A stretch of DNA of 64,000 bases from Chitinophaga silvisoli (GTDB taxonomy: Bacteria; Bacteroidota; Bacteroidia; Chitinophagales; Chitinophagaceae), in NCBI RefSeq assembly GCF_003412465.1, contig NZ_QTJV01000021.1:1-64000 (forward strand). Reading direction: 5' to 3'. Positions 1-7,670 of this stretch are shown here, piece by piece. How positions within the stretch are numbered: position 1 is the stretch's first letter; every line of letters starts with the position of its first letter. Under the pieces are notes generated by a model that had not been told where the DNA came from, did no database searches, and saw only the letters and a list, made by a program, of their open reading frames with translations. A program made the translations under genes and the position numbers.

Positions 1-74
1 ATCCAAGTTTGTTGCTTCTTTAATGAGTTGCAAAGCAACAAATTTTTAGCATTCCCCCCAAGAATTCAACTTGA

Positions 75-443
75 TCCCAAAAAGCTCTCCACATTTATGG
101 CGGTGATAGCCATGATGTATACCTTGGTTGTTTAAATTGCAACTCATATGATGCCAGCTCAATATGGAATGAATACGGAAAATATGGATCACGATACAAC
201 TCTTTATCAATATGGAACGAATATGGTTCCTATGGAAGTGAGTATAGCAACACCTCACCGTTTAATTTGTATGCCCAATATCCACCGGTAATTGTTGATC
301 AAGATGGAGGTTTTTACGGCTACTTTACAGTAAATGAATACAATTCTAAAAGAGCAAACTTTAAACTACCCAATATTATCTGTAAATACTATTCCCTTAT
401 ACGATTAAATGTTGGAGAATGGTATAAAAAAATATTTAGCTGA
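75..443 (+). pseudogene. 5'-truncated remnant of a secreted repeat protein (SIWNEYG repeats)
   Basis: This frame is open from just after a TGA at 72-74 to a TGA at 441-443 and has no ATG before the conserved part. The translation begins around YGGDSHDVYLGCLNC, then gives two copies of a SIWNEYGxYGS motif, a PPVIVDQDGGFYGYFT block and a C-terminal tail. I recognise this layout from uncharacterised small exported bacterial proteins, where a signal peptide precedes the YGG block. Here the signal peptide is missing and a stop stands in its place, so it is either truncated or frameshifted within bases 1-74. Function of the family is unknown to me. The remnant call is inference from the missing start. 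Confidence 0.5.
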
Positions 444-862
444 CGCTGTTTAATCAAATCTTAATAAATATTCTCTATCACAAAAGACACTATGTATTTA
501 AATAGGTCTTCCAGGGTAACATTATTCTAAACCAAACCAGGTTTATCCATATTCTGTCTGCCCTCCAAATCAAGTGGCCATTACAAGGAATAATGTTTTC
601 TTGTTTTTAACCGGAATTGCATTTATCAGTGAAAAGGAAGAACGCAAGTTAGCTCTCATGATCAGAGATTTACAATAATTAAAAGCCGGCTACTTCAAAT
701 AGTTAATACAATACTATAGAGGTTGTATCAAAAGTAAAATTCCCGGGATTTAATTCGGGTACCTGACGGAGAGAATTTCTGATTATGTAATTCTCAATGC
801 CTTCAGACTACTTTTGAGCCTCTGTATTTACCCCTCCCCGATTTTGACCAAGGTCAATCTTT
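444..862. other. Gene-poor stretch with a second possible coding remnant
   Basis: There is no intact gene here. On the + strand, a frame from about 530 to the TAA at 676-678 has protein-like composition but no start codon; it ends EERKLALMIRDLQ and follows a short hydrophobic run. I cannot name it. The last third holds the dispersed repeat at 719-823. Together with the truncated gene at 75-443 this marks a decayed region upstream of the Crp/Fnr gene. Confidence 0.35.
719..823. repeat. Dispersed ~100-bp palindromic repeat, copy A
   Basis: The element begins GAGGTTGTATCAAAAGTA and ends TACTTTTGAGCCTC, so its ends are imperfect inverted repeats. An internal CCCG...CGGG hairpin lies near its left third. 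It aligns over its whole length, in the same order, with the element at 41703-41806 (shared blocks TTCnCGGATTT-like core, ATTATGTA/ATATGTA, CTCAATGC, TTCA, TACTTTTGA). No reading frame is present. It is best explained as a small non-autonomous element (MITE- or REP-like) moved by a transposase elsewhere; that part is inference. Confidence 0.6.
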
Positions 863-907
863 TTGATAAGAAATTCCCCCATCTTTGATCCCAACAATTG
901 CAGACTA

Positions 908-1465
908 ATGAAGGCCGACCTTGCAGACCTCATAAGTAAAAATACGTTCCTCAGTGAAGAACAGCTCGCTGAGGCCCTCTCCTATTTCAAACAGGTCACA
1001 GCAAAAAAGAACGAACTATTGCTGGAAGAAGGTATGGTGGCAGACAAGCTGTTTTTCATTTCCAAAGGCTGCCTCCGCCTCTCCTATGGTAACGACTCTA
1101 CCCGGTTCATGGCTTTCGAAAATACTTTCCTGACTTCTATCGTCAGTTTTATTTCCAGAAAGCCGGCACCTGAGTACATACAGGCTGTAGAGATCTCGGA
1201 GTTGCTGGTCATCACCCATCACGATTTCTTCCGACTAAGAGAACGCATTCCCGGATGGGATAAGATCTATATCTACATTCTCGAATACGGCCTGACCGTC
1301 ATTAACTCAAAACTCAGTAGCCTTCTTACTCAAAACGCTGCAGAACGATACCGCAACCTGCTGATTAACAACCCGGAACTCATTCAACGCTTATCCAATG
1401 CTAATCTTGCCGCCTATCTCAATATATCGCCGGAGACGCTTAGCAGACTGAAATCACATATGTAA
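908..1465 (+). CDS. Crp/Fnr-family transcriptional regulator
   Basis: A 185-residue protein starting at ATG 908 (MKADLADL). The same frame is open from a TTG at 863, but the family usually begins a few residues before the first helix, as at 908. Residues about 20-115 form the cyclic-nucleotide-type beta roll, with LFFISKGCLRL as the typical strand pair. A dimerisation helix follows, and the C-terminus (about 161-185, LAAYLNISPETLSRLKSHM) is a winged HTH ending right at its recognition helix. It stops 20 bp before ilvD, on the same strand, so co-transcription is likely. The ligand is unknown: Bacteroidota members of this family often do not bind cAMP. Confidence 0.85.
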   Translation: MKADLADLISKNTFLSEEQLAEALSYFKQVTAKKNELLLEEGMVADKLFFISKGCLRLSYGNDSTRFMAFENTFLTSIVSFISRKPAPEYIQAVEISELLVITHHDFFRLRERIPGWDKIYIYILEYGLTVINSKLSSLLTQNAAERYRNLLINNPELIQRLSNANLAAYLNISPETLSRLKSHM

Positions 1466-1485
1466 TTCTAAAACAAAATACCATC

Positions 1486-3174
1486 ATGAGAAGTGATGAA
1501 GTAAAAAAAGGGTATCAAAGAACACCACACAGATCATTATTCAGAGCAACCGGATTAAAAGACGAAGATTTCAATAAGCCTTTTATTGGCGTGGCAAATT
1601 CGTTTATTGAAATCATACCGGGACACTTTTTCCTGAATAAAGTAGCTGAAATTATTAAAGATGAAATTCGTGCAAATGGCTGCGTTCCTTTTGAATTTAA
1701 TACCATTGGGGTAGATGACGGGATTGCCATGGGGCATGACGGCATGCTGTTTTCATTGCCTAGCAGGGAACTGATTGCCAGTTCTGTAGAGAGTGTGATG
1801 AATGCACATAAACTGGATGCAATGATCGCAATTCCTAACTGCGATAAAATAGTGCCAGGGATGATCATGGGGGCACTCAGGGTCAATGTACCGACCATTT
1901 TTGTCAGTGGCGGACCTATGGCTAAAGGGTATAAGAAAGACGGTACACCTATCGACCTGGCCACCGCTTTTGAAGCAGTAGGGAAACATGAAGCAGGGAT
2001 GATGAGTGATGAAGAACTCAGAGACATTGAGTGCAATGCATGCCCGAGTGGAGGTAGTTGCTCTGGTATGTTTACCGCGAATTCTATGAATACACTCATG
2101 GAAGCAATGGGTATAGCCCTGCCAGGAAATGGAACGATCCTCGCCCAGACACCTGAAAGGGAGGCTCTATACAGAATCGCAGCCAAAAGGATTTGTGACA
2201 TTGTAAAGGATGATGTGGCCAGAGAGCAATTCAAACTGAAGAACATTCTGAATGAAAATGCCGTGCGGAATGCATTCGCAGTGGATATGGCGATGGGGGG
2301 CAGTACCAATACTGTGCTACATATGCTGGCGATTGCCAATGAAGCGGATATCAATTTCCAGCTGAAGGATATTAATGAGATTTCTAAGAATGTGTCTCAT
2401 ATCGCAAAGATCTCCCCTAGTCTGACGACTGTGCATATGGAGGATATTAATAAGGCGGGAGGGGTAAATGCGGTGATGAAAGAGATGAATAAAAGAGGGA
2501 ATGGCGTACTGATTGATAATCTGACGATAAGCGGGGAAACCATTTTTGAAAAGATTCAGGATGCGGAAATTAAGGACGACAAGGTCATTCACAGGATCGA
2601 TAATCCCTATAGCCAGGTAGGTGGATTGGCGATTTTGTACGGAAATCTGGCGGAACAGGGTGCGGTGATTAAGACAGCAGGGATTACAGGTTCAAGGATA
2701 TTTACGGGTAAAGCAGTGTGTTTTGATGGGCAACCCGAAGCGATTGAAGGCATCCTGATGGGGAAAGTGAAGGCGGGCGATGTGGTGGTGATCAGGTATG
2801 AAGGACCGAAAGGTGGGCCTGGGATGCAGGAGATGCTGACCCCCACCAGTTTGATTATGGGGATGGGATTGGGAAGTTCTGTGGCTTTGATTACGGATGG
2901 TCGGTTTAGTGGGGCGACGAGAGGTGCGTCTATTGGACACGTATCCCCAGAGGCTGCTGAAGGGGGGATGATTGGGTTGCTAAAGGATGGAGATGAGATT
3001 CATATTGATGTAGACAAGTACATTTTGGAGGTAAAATTGGGGGCTGAGGAGATTGAAAAGCGGAGGAAAGAGTTTGTGCCGGTGAAAAAAGCGTTGCATT
3101 CAAGATGGTTAGGGCAGTATAGGGCTTTAGTGACGAATGCTAGTAATGGCGCGGTTTTGAGGAGTGATTTGTAG
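1486..3174 (+). CDS. ilvD: Dihydroxy-acid dehydratase
   Basis: 562 residues, the usual IlvD length. It dehydrates 2,3-dihydroxy-isovalerate and -methylvalerate to 2-oxo acids in valine/isoleucine synthesis, using an Fe-S cluster in the cytoplasm. Visible cluster and active-site motifs are NCDKIVPGM (Cys119), the CPSGGSCSGMF block (Cys186, Cys192), EFNTIGVDDGIAMGH and, near the C-terminus, GRFSGATRGASIGHVSPEA. The N-terminal position holding an extra Cys in [2Fe-2S] homologues (SCWNEITPC) reads NSFIEIIPG here, as in E. coli-like [4Fe-4S] enzymes. No other ilv gene is nearby; the only partner is the upstream Crp/Fnr gene. The 3' part is markedly G-rich at third positions compared with the 5' part. 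Confidence 0.95.
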   Translation: MRSDEVKKGYQRTPHRSLFRATGLKDEDFNKPFIGVANSFIEIIPGHFFLNKVAEIIKDEIRANGCVPFEFNTIGVDDGIAMGHDGMLFSLPSRELIASSVESVMNAHKLDAMIAIPNCDKIVPGMIMGALRVNVPTIFVSGGPMAKGYKKDGTPIDLATAFEAVGKHEAGMMSDEELRDIECNACPSGGSCSGMFTANSMNTLMEAMGIALPGNGTILAQTPEREALYRIAAKRICDIVKDDVAREQFKLKNILNENAVRNAFAVDMAMGGSTNTVLHMLAIANEADINFQLKDINEISKNVSHIAKISPSLTTVHMEDINKAGGVNAVMKEMNKRGNGVLIDNLTISGETIFEKIQDAEIKDDKVIHRIDNPYSQVGGLAILYGNLAEQGAVIKTAGITGSRIFTGKAVCFDGQPEAIEGILMGKVKAGDVVVIRYEGPKGGPGMQEMLTPTSLIMGMGLGSSVALITDGRFSGATRGASIGHVSPEAAEGGMIGLLKDGDEIHIDVDKYILEVKLGAEEIEKRRKEFVPVKKALHSRWLGQYRALVTNASNGAVLRSDL

Positions 3175-3271
3175 CTTGGGGCAGGTTGGAGAAACAGTGA
3201 AAGGCAAAAAATGTTTTACACATTTTAAAAAAATATTTGGTGAATATCATTCAGTTTTTCACATTTGCAGC

Positions 3272-3356
3272 GGAGAAATGGCAGAGCGGTCGAATGCGGC
3301 GGTCTTGAAAACCGTTGACTGTAACAGGTCCGGGGGTTCGAATCCCTCTTTCTCCG
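3272..3356 (+). tRNA. tRNA-Ser (anticodon UGA)
   Basis: The acceptor stem GGAGAAA (3272-3278) pairs with TTTCTCC (3349-3355), followed by discriminator G3356. The anticodon loop reads CTTGAAA with TGA as anticodon, reading UCA/UCN serine codons. A long variable arm (GAC...GTC) and the T-arm GGGGGTTCGAATCCC complete a type II tRNA. CCA is not encoded. Its last ~42 bases (from 3315) are repeated at 3475-3517 and 7628-7670. Confidence 0.95.
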
Positions 3357-3517
3357 CTAAATAAACGGTAACGTTTAGCATAATATTAAGGGCCTTCAGA
3401 TGAATAATCTGAAGGCCCTTAATATTGTGGTAGGATTTGAAATTGAACTTGCCAGTCATGACTTAAATGATTTTTGACTGTAACAGGTCCGGGGGGGGCG
3501 AATCCCTCTTTCTCCGC
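3356..3517 (+). repeat. tRNA-Ser-linked direct repeat, copy 1 (spacer plus tRNA 3' end)
   Basis: This unit consists of a ~120-bp spacer and a 43-bp copy of the tRNA-Ser 3' end (3475-3517). The spacer starts GCTAAATAAACGGTAACG, carries a perfect 20-bp hairpin, then a block containing GAACTTGCCAGTCATGAC. The tRNA copy differs from the real gene by TT to GG in the T-loop and has no 5' half, so it cannot be a tRNA. A second unit lies at 7510-7670 and is almost identical outside the hairpin. Confidence 0.85.
3382..3426. terminator. Perfect 20-bp hairpin downstream of tRNA-Ser (probable bidirectional terminator)
   Basis: Arm AATATTAAGGGCCTTCAGAT (3382-3401) pairs perfectly with 3407-3426 around a 5-base loop. 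The lower part of the stem is A/T-only, so T-rich tracts are available on both strands. It probably ends tRNA-Ser transcription and any leftward transcription from the SDR gene. A smaller stem TAAACG-GTAA-CGTTTA sits just before it. Confidence 0.6.
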
Positions 3518-3560
3518 AAGTCTTTCAAATGGCCGCCTGAAGGTGCCTTTAGAAAGACTT
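3518..3560. other. Inverted repeat next to the tRNA 3' remnant
   Basis: AAGTCTTTC (3518-3526) and GAAAGACTT (3552-3560) are inverted copies separated by 25 bases. It directly follows the tRNA copy at 3475-3517. On the - strand, 3574-3647 reads as a short protein-like frame without a start, possibly the tail of a lost gene. No function can be assigned. Confidence 0.25.
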
Positions 3561-3647
3561 AAGCCCCCCTTACACGGGATCAGCGAGGGCTTTGCCCGAA
3601 GCTAATCCCGCCATCTCCGCGCTTTCCAATTCGGCTAAATGGTCCTT

Positions 3648-4574
3648 TTACCTGAAATTACACTTAACTTCTGTCAACTTTTCAGAAACGTCCCAAAGCT
3701 TCCTGGCCAGCTCTTCATCGTACGATTTGTCGCTTGATTTTATCAGCTTAGGATATCCCCGGAGACCATTCAAACCTGTTGGGCCAAAATATTCGCCACC
3801 GGATATATTTTCCTCTGTGGCTGCTCTTAAAATAGGCAAGGTACCCGTGTGTATATTTTGCCCGACAATGTAATTTAGAATATTGAACACTAAGAAGCCG
3901 AACGATTTTTGGAGGTTGGTTCTTGTCCATCCGGGATGGGCTGCCGTTGCAATGGCGGAAATATTATTGGATTTAAATCTTCTGTCCAACTCATAGGCGA
4001 AGAGCAGATTCGACAATTTGGCTTGTGCGTAAGCCTGATAGCGGTTATAGGATTTTTCCCAGTTCAGATCATCAAAATGAATGTTCGGCTTCATAAAGGA
4101 CTCATTATGGGCGTTACTGCTTTGAAGGACGACACGGGAATTGGGCGTTTTCTTAATAATGTCCAACAGTAATCCCGTCAGCGCGAAATGTCCCAAGTGA
4201 TTGGCACCAAATTGCACTTCGAAGTGCTGTTTTGTCGACAGCCGGTTTGCCGGAGCCATTATCCCTGCGTTATTGATCAGGATATGCAATTGGGAATATT
4301 TTGAATGAAATTCGTCTGAAAAACGATGGATAGAGTGCAAATCAGAGAGATCCAGCAACATCAAGTCTAGTTTTGCATCTGGTTGCCGAGTTTTGATTTT
4401 TTTTGCGGCTTCTTTTCCTTTTTCCAGGTTACGAACGGCCATAATGATGTTAGCACCTTTTTTGGCCAGTACTGTAGTTGCTTCCAGGCCCAGGCCGCTG
4501 TTGGCACCAGTGACGATGATGTTTTTCCCTTGTTGTGAAGGGATGTCCTTAGATGACCAGTTTTTTGATGCCAT
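3648..4574 (-). CDS. Short-chain dehydrogenase/reductase (retinol-dehydrogenase-like)
   Basis: 308 residues with a complete classical SDR active site: cofactor loop TGANSGLG (22-28), NNAG (101-104), a catalytic Ser near 152 (VVLQSSNAH), and YAQAK with Tyr182 and Lys186. The R48-N49 pair after the second strand (AVRNLEKG) suggests NADP(H). Sequence style (ANHLGHFALTGLLL, AHPGWTRTNLQ) resembles retinol dehydrogenase/protochlorophyllide-reductase-like SDRs, whose bacterial substrates are mostly unknown. It is separated from the next SDR by 340 bp, so it is probably its own unit. It lies inside the interval bounded by the tRNA-derived repeats. Confidence 0.85.
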   Translation of the reverse strand: MASKNWSSKDIPSQQGKNIIVTGANSGLGLEATTVLAKKGANIIMAVRNLEKGKEAAKKIKTRQPDAKLDLMLLDLSDLHSIHRFSDEFHSKYSQLHILINNAGIMAPANRLSTKQHFEVQFGANHLGHFALTGLLLDIIKKTPNSRVVLQSSNAHNESFMKPNIHFDDLNWEKSYNRYQAYAQAKLSNLLFAYELDRRFKSNNISAIATAAHPGWTRTNLQKSFGFLVFNILNYIVGQNIHTGTLPILRAATEENISGGEYFGPTGLNGLRGYPKLIKSSDKSYDEELARKLWDVSEKLTEVKCNFR

Positions 4575-4917
4575 TTCCTTTAGTTGTTTATTTGAAGTGT
4601 TTTTAGTTCGATCCCATCTTCACTGCATTCCAGTAGGGTTTCACGCTGATCTGTTTATTATCCCAGTCCATTCTTTCCTTACGAATTGTGTGACAGCGAC
4701 ACATATTTTACCGTCCTACATTCCATTGCCCATTCTGCGCCTGGACCGTTATCCATCGGGCAGAAGTTTTTTGGTTAGAAAGCACACTCCTTTAAAGTGC
4801 ATGCTTAATAGGCCGTCAAACTGTTCTTCCTCAGCATTCTTACAATTTCCTAGTCATTTCCTAAAGATGGATAATATATCTCTTTGATCAATCCTGCATT
4901 AAACCTTCCCGCGAAAT
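4575..4917. other. Intergenic stretch without a convincing gene
   Basis: 343 bp separate the two SDR genes. The + strand frame crossing it is mostly a shadow of the SDR gene. On the - strand, short frames (for example one ending KPYWNAVKMGSN just before the SDR start) have no family match that I recognise. The stretch should contain the promoter of the SDR gene at 4574 and possibly decayed sequence. Confidence 0.3.
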
Positions 4918-5604
4918 TTACGATAAGATAATTTCTGCAATCTCCCGCTGCTGATGAAGTTTCCAGTGCGCGTTTGCAACCTCAGCTGCTGTTATTGTTG
5001 GCATCCCCTCCGGAAAATCTCCCTTATGCTTACCTTCACTTACGACCAAGGCACCTATGGACACAATACCTGCATAAATATTGTCCTCTTTCAAATCCAT
5101 ATTAAGCAGCCGCACATAATTTAATAACGCGCCTGCTGCAACCCCAAAGCTGGCGGTTCTATTGACGGGATTCTGAGCGGATGATGCGGTCGTGAACAGG
5201 ATGCTGCCGTCTTTTCTTTCCAGCATTTGTGGGAGTACGGCCTGCACGGCAGCTATGGCAGCGAGTACCTGGTAATCGAGATGATGCTCCTCATTCGCTA
5301 CATCTATATTTCTCGCAGTCCGAATACTTTCCCAGGTGGGGGTTGGACTAAATTCCAATACATCAATTGCTCCATAATAATTGATAACCTCCAGGAGCGA
5401 GCGGGATAAATGCTCCCTGTCTAAAATGTCGGCCTGGAAAGACGCGGCCTGAACACCATTCTTCAGTAAATCATCTTTTAGCATATTTAGTTTTCCCACG
5501 TTTCTCGCAAGCAGCGCAACATTGTACCCCTCTTTTCCAAATCTTTCTGCTACAGCAAATCCTACGCCCGGCCCAGCACCGATAATGGCTATTGTTTTTT
5601 TCAT
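4918..5604 (-). CDS. Atypical SDR-family protein lacking the YxxxK catalytic pair
   Basis: 228 residues with a Rossmann nucleotide-binding loop GAGPGVG (9-15) and the SDR fold pattern (FQADILDREHL, GSILFTTASSA). At the position of the catalytic Tyr-x-x-x-Lys the sequence is SFGVAAGAL, with Phe153 for Tyr and Ala157 for Lys. NNAG is also replaced (DVLEFSPTP). The protein may bind NAD(P) but is unlikely to work as a classical dehydrogenase, in the way NmrA-like regulatory SDRs do; that role is inference. Its start lies 30 bp after the DsbA-type gene, on the same strand, so the DoxX-DsbA-SDR trio is probably one operon. Confidence 0.8.
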   Translation of the reverse strand: MKKTIAIIGAGPGVGFAVAERFGKEGYNVALLARNVGKLNMLKDDLLKNGVQAASFQADILDREHLSRSLLEVINYYGAIDVLEFSPTPTWESIRTARNIDVANEEHHLDYQVLAAIAAVQAVLPQMLERKDGSILFTTASSAQNPVNRTASFGVAAGALLNYVRLLNMDLKEDNIYAGIVSIGALVVSEGKHKGDFPEGMPTITAAEVANAHWKLHQQREIAEIILS

Positions 5605-5634
5605 ATTAACTCTCTTGTATTTTATATTGATTAA

Positions 5635-6489
5635 CTAATGTGTACACTCATTACCGGGTGTACAGGTCACACCCTGAGTAACCTGAAGCATACCAGAGTT
5701 ATCCTTCTTCCATTCCGCATAAGCAGTTTGCAATACTTTGAGCATTTCAGTACCGGACCAAGCACCAGCGATAGCATACTTGCTATCTATCACAAAGAAA
5801 GGAACTCCTTTTGCCCCCAACCTGTATGCTTCAGCCCCGTCTGCTTCCACCTTATGTTGAAAAACAGTGTTGGTAAGCGCTTCTTTTACATCACCATTCG
5901 TCAGACCTATATCATTTCCCAGTTCTGTTAAAACTGCATCATCAGAAAGATCCTTTCCATCTGTGAAGTATGCATAAAACAGGCGCTCTTCTGCTTTTCC
6001 TCCCAGTCCTTTTGTTTTTGCCATCTGGATCAGGCGATGAGCTTTCAACGAATTAGTGACAAGCGCTTTATCGAAATGATATTCAAGCCCGGCATCCTTA
6101 GCCATCCTTACTACCTGCTGATGCATTTCAACCGACTGCTCATAACTGATTCCTTTCCGTGCAGCCACAAACTGGTAAATGTTTTCGTGGTGCAGTGGCA
6201 CTTCAGGAATAGAAGGATCAAGCTGGAAACTTTTCCATTCCACCTCTATATTTTTCCTGTCAGAAAATTGCGCCAGGGCAGCTTCCAAATTCCTTTTGCC
6301 GATATAACAAAAAGGGCACATCACATCGCTCCAGATTTCTATTTTCATTCTTTTTTGCATTTCTTTTTTTACGGTATCATTATTTCTGTTATCATTTATT
6401 CCGGTTATAATCTTGCGCTCACCGAACAGATTAGCGACAATCAATGTCAAAATAAAGGTTACGATTACTGCAGGCGTTTTATTTGACAT
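5635..6489 (-). CDS. DsbA-family FrnE-like oxidoreductase with N-terminal membrane segment
   Basis: 284 residues. The FrnE-type thioredoxin fold starts at Met48 (MKIEIWSDVMCPFC) with active-site CPFC (Cys58-Cys61), an alpha-helical insert and the cis-Pro loop AKGVPFFV. Family members are usually ~210-240 residues and cytoplasmic. Here a further 47 residues with a hydrophobic helix (about 7-22) precede the domain, and a Cys-containing tail (CTPGNECTH) ends it. The long start overlaps the upstream DoxX stop by 11 bases and would be translationally coupled. A start at Met48 is possible and would give an ordinary FrnE protein. It probably catalyses disulfide exchange or isomerisation; the substrate is unknown. 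Confidence 0.85.
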   Translation of the reverse strand: MSNKTPAVIVTFILTLIVANLFGERKIITGINDNRNNDTVKKEMQKRMKIEIWSDVMCPFCYIGKRNLEAALAQFSDRKNIEVEWKSFQLDPSIPEVPLHHENIYQFVAARKGISYEQSVEMHQQVVRMAKDAGLEYHFDKALVTNSLKAHRLIQMAKTKGLGGKAEERLFYAYFTDGKDLSDDAVLTELGNDIGLTNGDVKEALTNTVFQHKVEADGAEAYRLGAKGVPFFVIDSKYAIAGAWSGTEMLKVLQTAYAEWKKDNSGMLQVTQGVTCTPGNECTH

Positions 6490-6841
6490 AGCTTAGTTTT
6501 CTGAAATAATAATAGGATACACATAGTATTGCAAACGGAATCAGCGGTGCCACACCTTTTGCAACACCATCAGCGAGCCAATGTGCCAGGCTTGCGGAAA
6601 GCAGTAATATTCCGAAAGCGACATAAGCCCATTCTTTAAACATCCTGGGTATGGCAGGGATGAGGATAATTACCGCACCAACGATCTTACAGATGTCTAA
6701 TTCAAGATTGAAATAAGCAGGGAAGCCAAGTCTGTGTATGGATTCGATTAGGTATGTCCGCGGGGCAAAATAGGATGGAAGCACAATCAAAGCCATTCCA
6801 ATAACAGTAATAATCCAATAAATTCTTTTTTCTTTCTGCAT
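6479..6841 (-). CDS. DoxX-like integral membrane protein
   Basis: 120 residues with four predicted membrane helices (about 8-25, 45-63, 70-88, 96-113) and the pattern of the DoxX/DoxX_2 family: Arg/Tyr-rich first loop, GAVIILIP, FKEWAYVAFGI. Such proteins associate with redox or thiol systems in membranes, but few have a proven role. Its stop overlaps the start of the DsbA-type gene. A divergent HxlR regulator starts 130 bp away, the usual arrangement for regulator and target. Confidence 0.8.
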   Translation of the reverse strand: MQKEKRIYWIITVIGMALIVLPSYFAPRTYLIESIHRLGFPAYFNLELDICKIVGAVIILIPAIPRMFKEWAYVAFGILLLSASLAHWLADGVAKGVAPLIPFAILCVSYYYFRKLSYVK

Positions 6842-6971
6842 GAGTTTAATATTTACAGCATAAAATTAATTTGACATAACTTTACAATTGTTATCCGTTA
6901 CCTTTTAGAAACTGGTTTCCTTGATGAAATCAAGTATTTATTGATAAAGTAATTACAGTAATTTGAATCAC

Positions 6972-7337
6972 ATGAATGCAAAGAAAACATCCTCGCAAGC
7001 ACCTGATTGTAGAGAGCAATTAATTGCAATAAAGGACACCATGATCTTATTATCGGGGAAATGGAAAATTCAGATTATTGGATGGCTGATGCTATATGGT
7101 AAGGTGCGTTTTATGGATATGCTGCGTGGGATAGACGGTATTGCTGCTAAAATGCTCTCTAAAGAGTTACAGGAACTTGAGCAAAATGAAATAGTGGTCC
7201 GAACTGTGATGCCTACGAAGCCGATAACTGTGGAATACGAACTAACGAAACATGGTAAGACTTTAAGCGTGGTAATTGACGCTATTTCGGAATGGGGAGT
7301 TACGCATAGAAAATTCCTGTTTAAAAAAGAAAGGTAA
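6972..7337 (+). CDS. HxlR-family winged-helix regulator
   Basis: 121 residues, starting at ATG 6972 (MNAKKTSS); the frame is also open from a TTG at 6963. The core shows the HxlR pattern: LLSGKWKIQIIGWLM, RFMDMLRGIDGIAAKMLSKELQELEQNEIV, and the wing VEYELTKHGKTL. Members bind DNA as dimers and often respond to aldehydes, quinones or thiol oxidation. It is divergent from the DoxX-DsbA-SDR operon and probably controls it. One Cys lies near the N-terminus (DCREQ), outside the HTH. Confidence 0.85.
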   Translation: MNAKKTSSQAPDCREQLIAIKDTMILLSGKWKIQIIGWLMLYGKVRFMDMLRGIDGIAAKMLSKELQELEQNEIVVRTVMPTKPITVEYELTKHGKTLSVVIDAISEWGVTHRKFLFKKER

Positions 7338-7509
7338 TGAGGTCATCTGTTTTATGTGCATACATCATAATACCGTGCGGCACAAAGATGTAAATGAAAT
7401 TTGATCTATATCTGGATTTCAACAGATTTTTAATTTCATTTTACCAATAAAGTTGTGAATCTCAGATAAATCTTCTGTAAATAGGTTCGAAAGTTTTACC
7501 CCGTAGCCC

Positions 7510-7670
7510 GCTAAATAAACGGTAACGTTTAGCAAAATTTTAAAGGCCTTCAGATAAATAATCTGAAGGCCTTTAAAATTTTGCTAGGATTTGAAATTGA
7601 ACTTGCCAGTCATGACTTAAATGATTTTGACTGTAACAGCTCCGGGCGTTCGAATCCATCTTTCTCCGCT
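7510..7670 (+). repeat. tRNA-Ser-linked direct repeat, copy 2
   Basis: This is a second copy of the unit at 3356-3517: spacer start GCTAAATAAACGGTAACG, hairpin, the GAACTTGCCAGTCATGAC block, and a tRNA-Ser 3'-end copy at 7628-7670 with three substitutions relative to the tRNA. After it, GCTAAAAACGGTAAC (7669-7683) looks like the beginning of a third spacer. The two copies bracket the SDR/DsbA/DoxX/HxlR genes in direct orientation, as att sites or recombination endpoints would. Confidence 0.85.
7531..7585. terminator. Perfect 25-bp hairpin in repeat copy 2
   Basis: The arm at 7531-7555 (starts AGCAAAATTTTAAAGG, ends CTTCAGAT) pairs perfectly with 7561-7585 around loop AAATA. Compared with copy 1, the stem sequence changes on both arms in a compensating way. 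Both strands offer A/T-rich stem bases, so it can act as a bidirectional terminator between the two HxlR genes (+ and -). Confidence 0.6.

Noticed and set aside
863..907. Longer start (TTG 863) for the first Crp/Fnr gene
   Set aside because: The extra 15 residues do not resemble the family and an ATG lies at the usual position.
1515..2354. 279-codon frame on the - strand opposite ilvD
   Set aside because: It lies wholly inside ilvD, whose frame shows all catalytic motifs; the opposite frame has no domain and arises from codon bias.
3475..3517. Second and third tRNA-Ser genes
   Set aside because: Both copies contain only the 3' part; no anticodon arm or 5' acceptor strand is present, and the T-loop is altered in the first.
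4393..4887. 164-codon frame on the + strand
   Set aside because: Most of it is the complement of the SDR gene at 3648-4574; the remainder has no recognisable feature.
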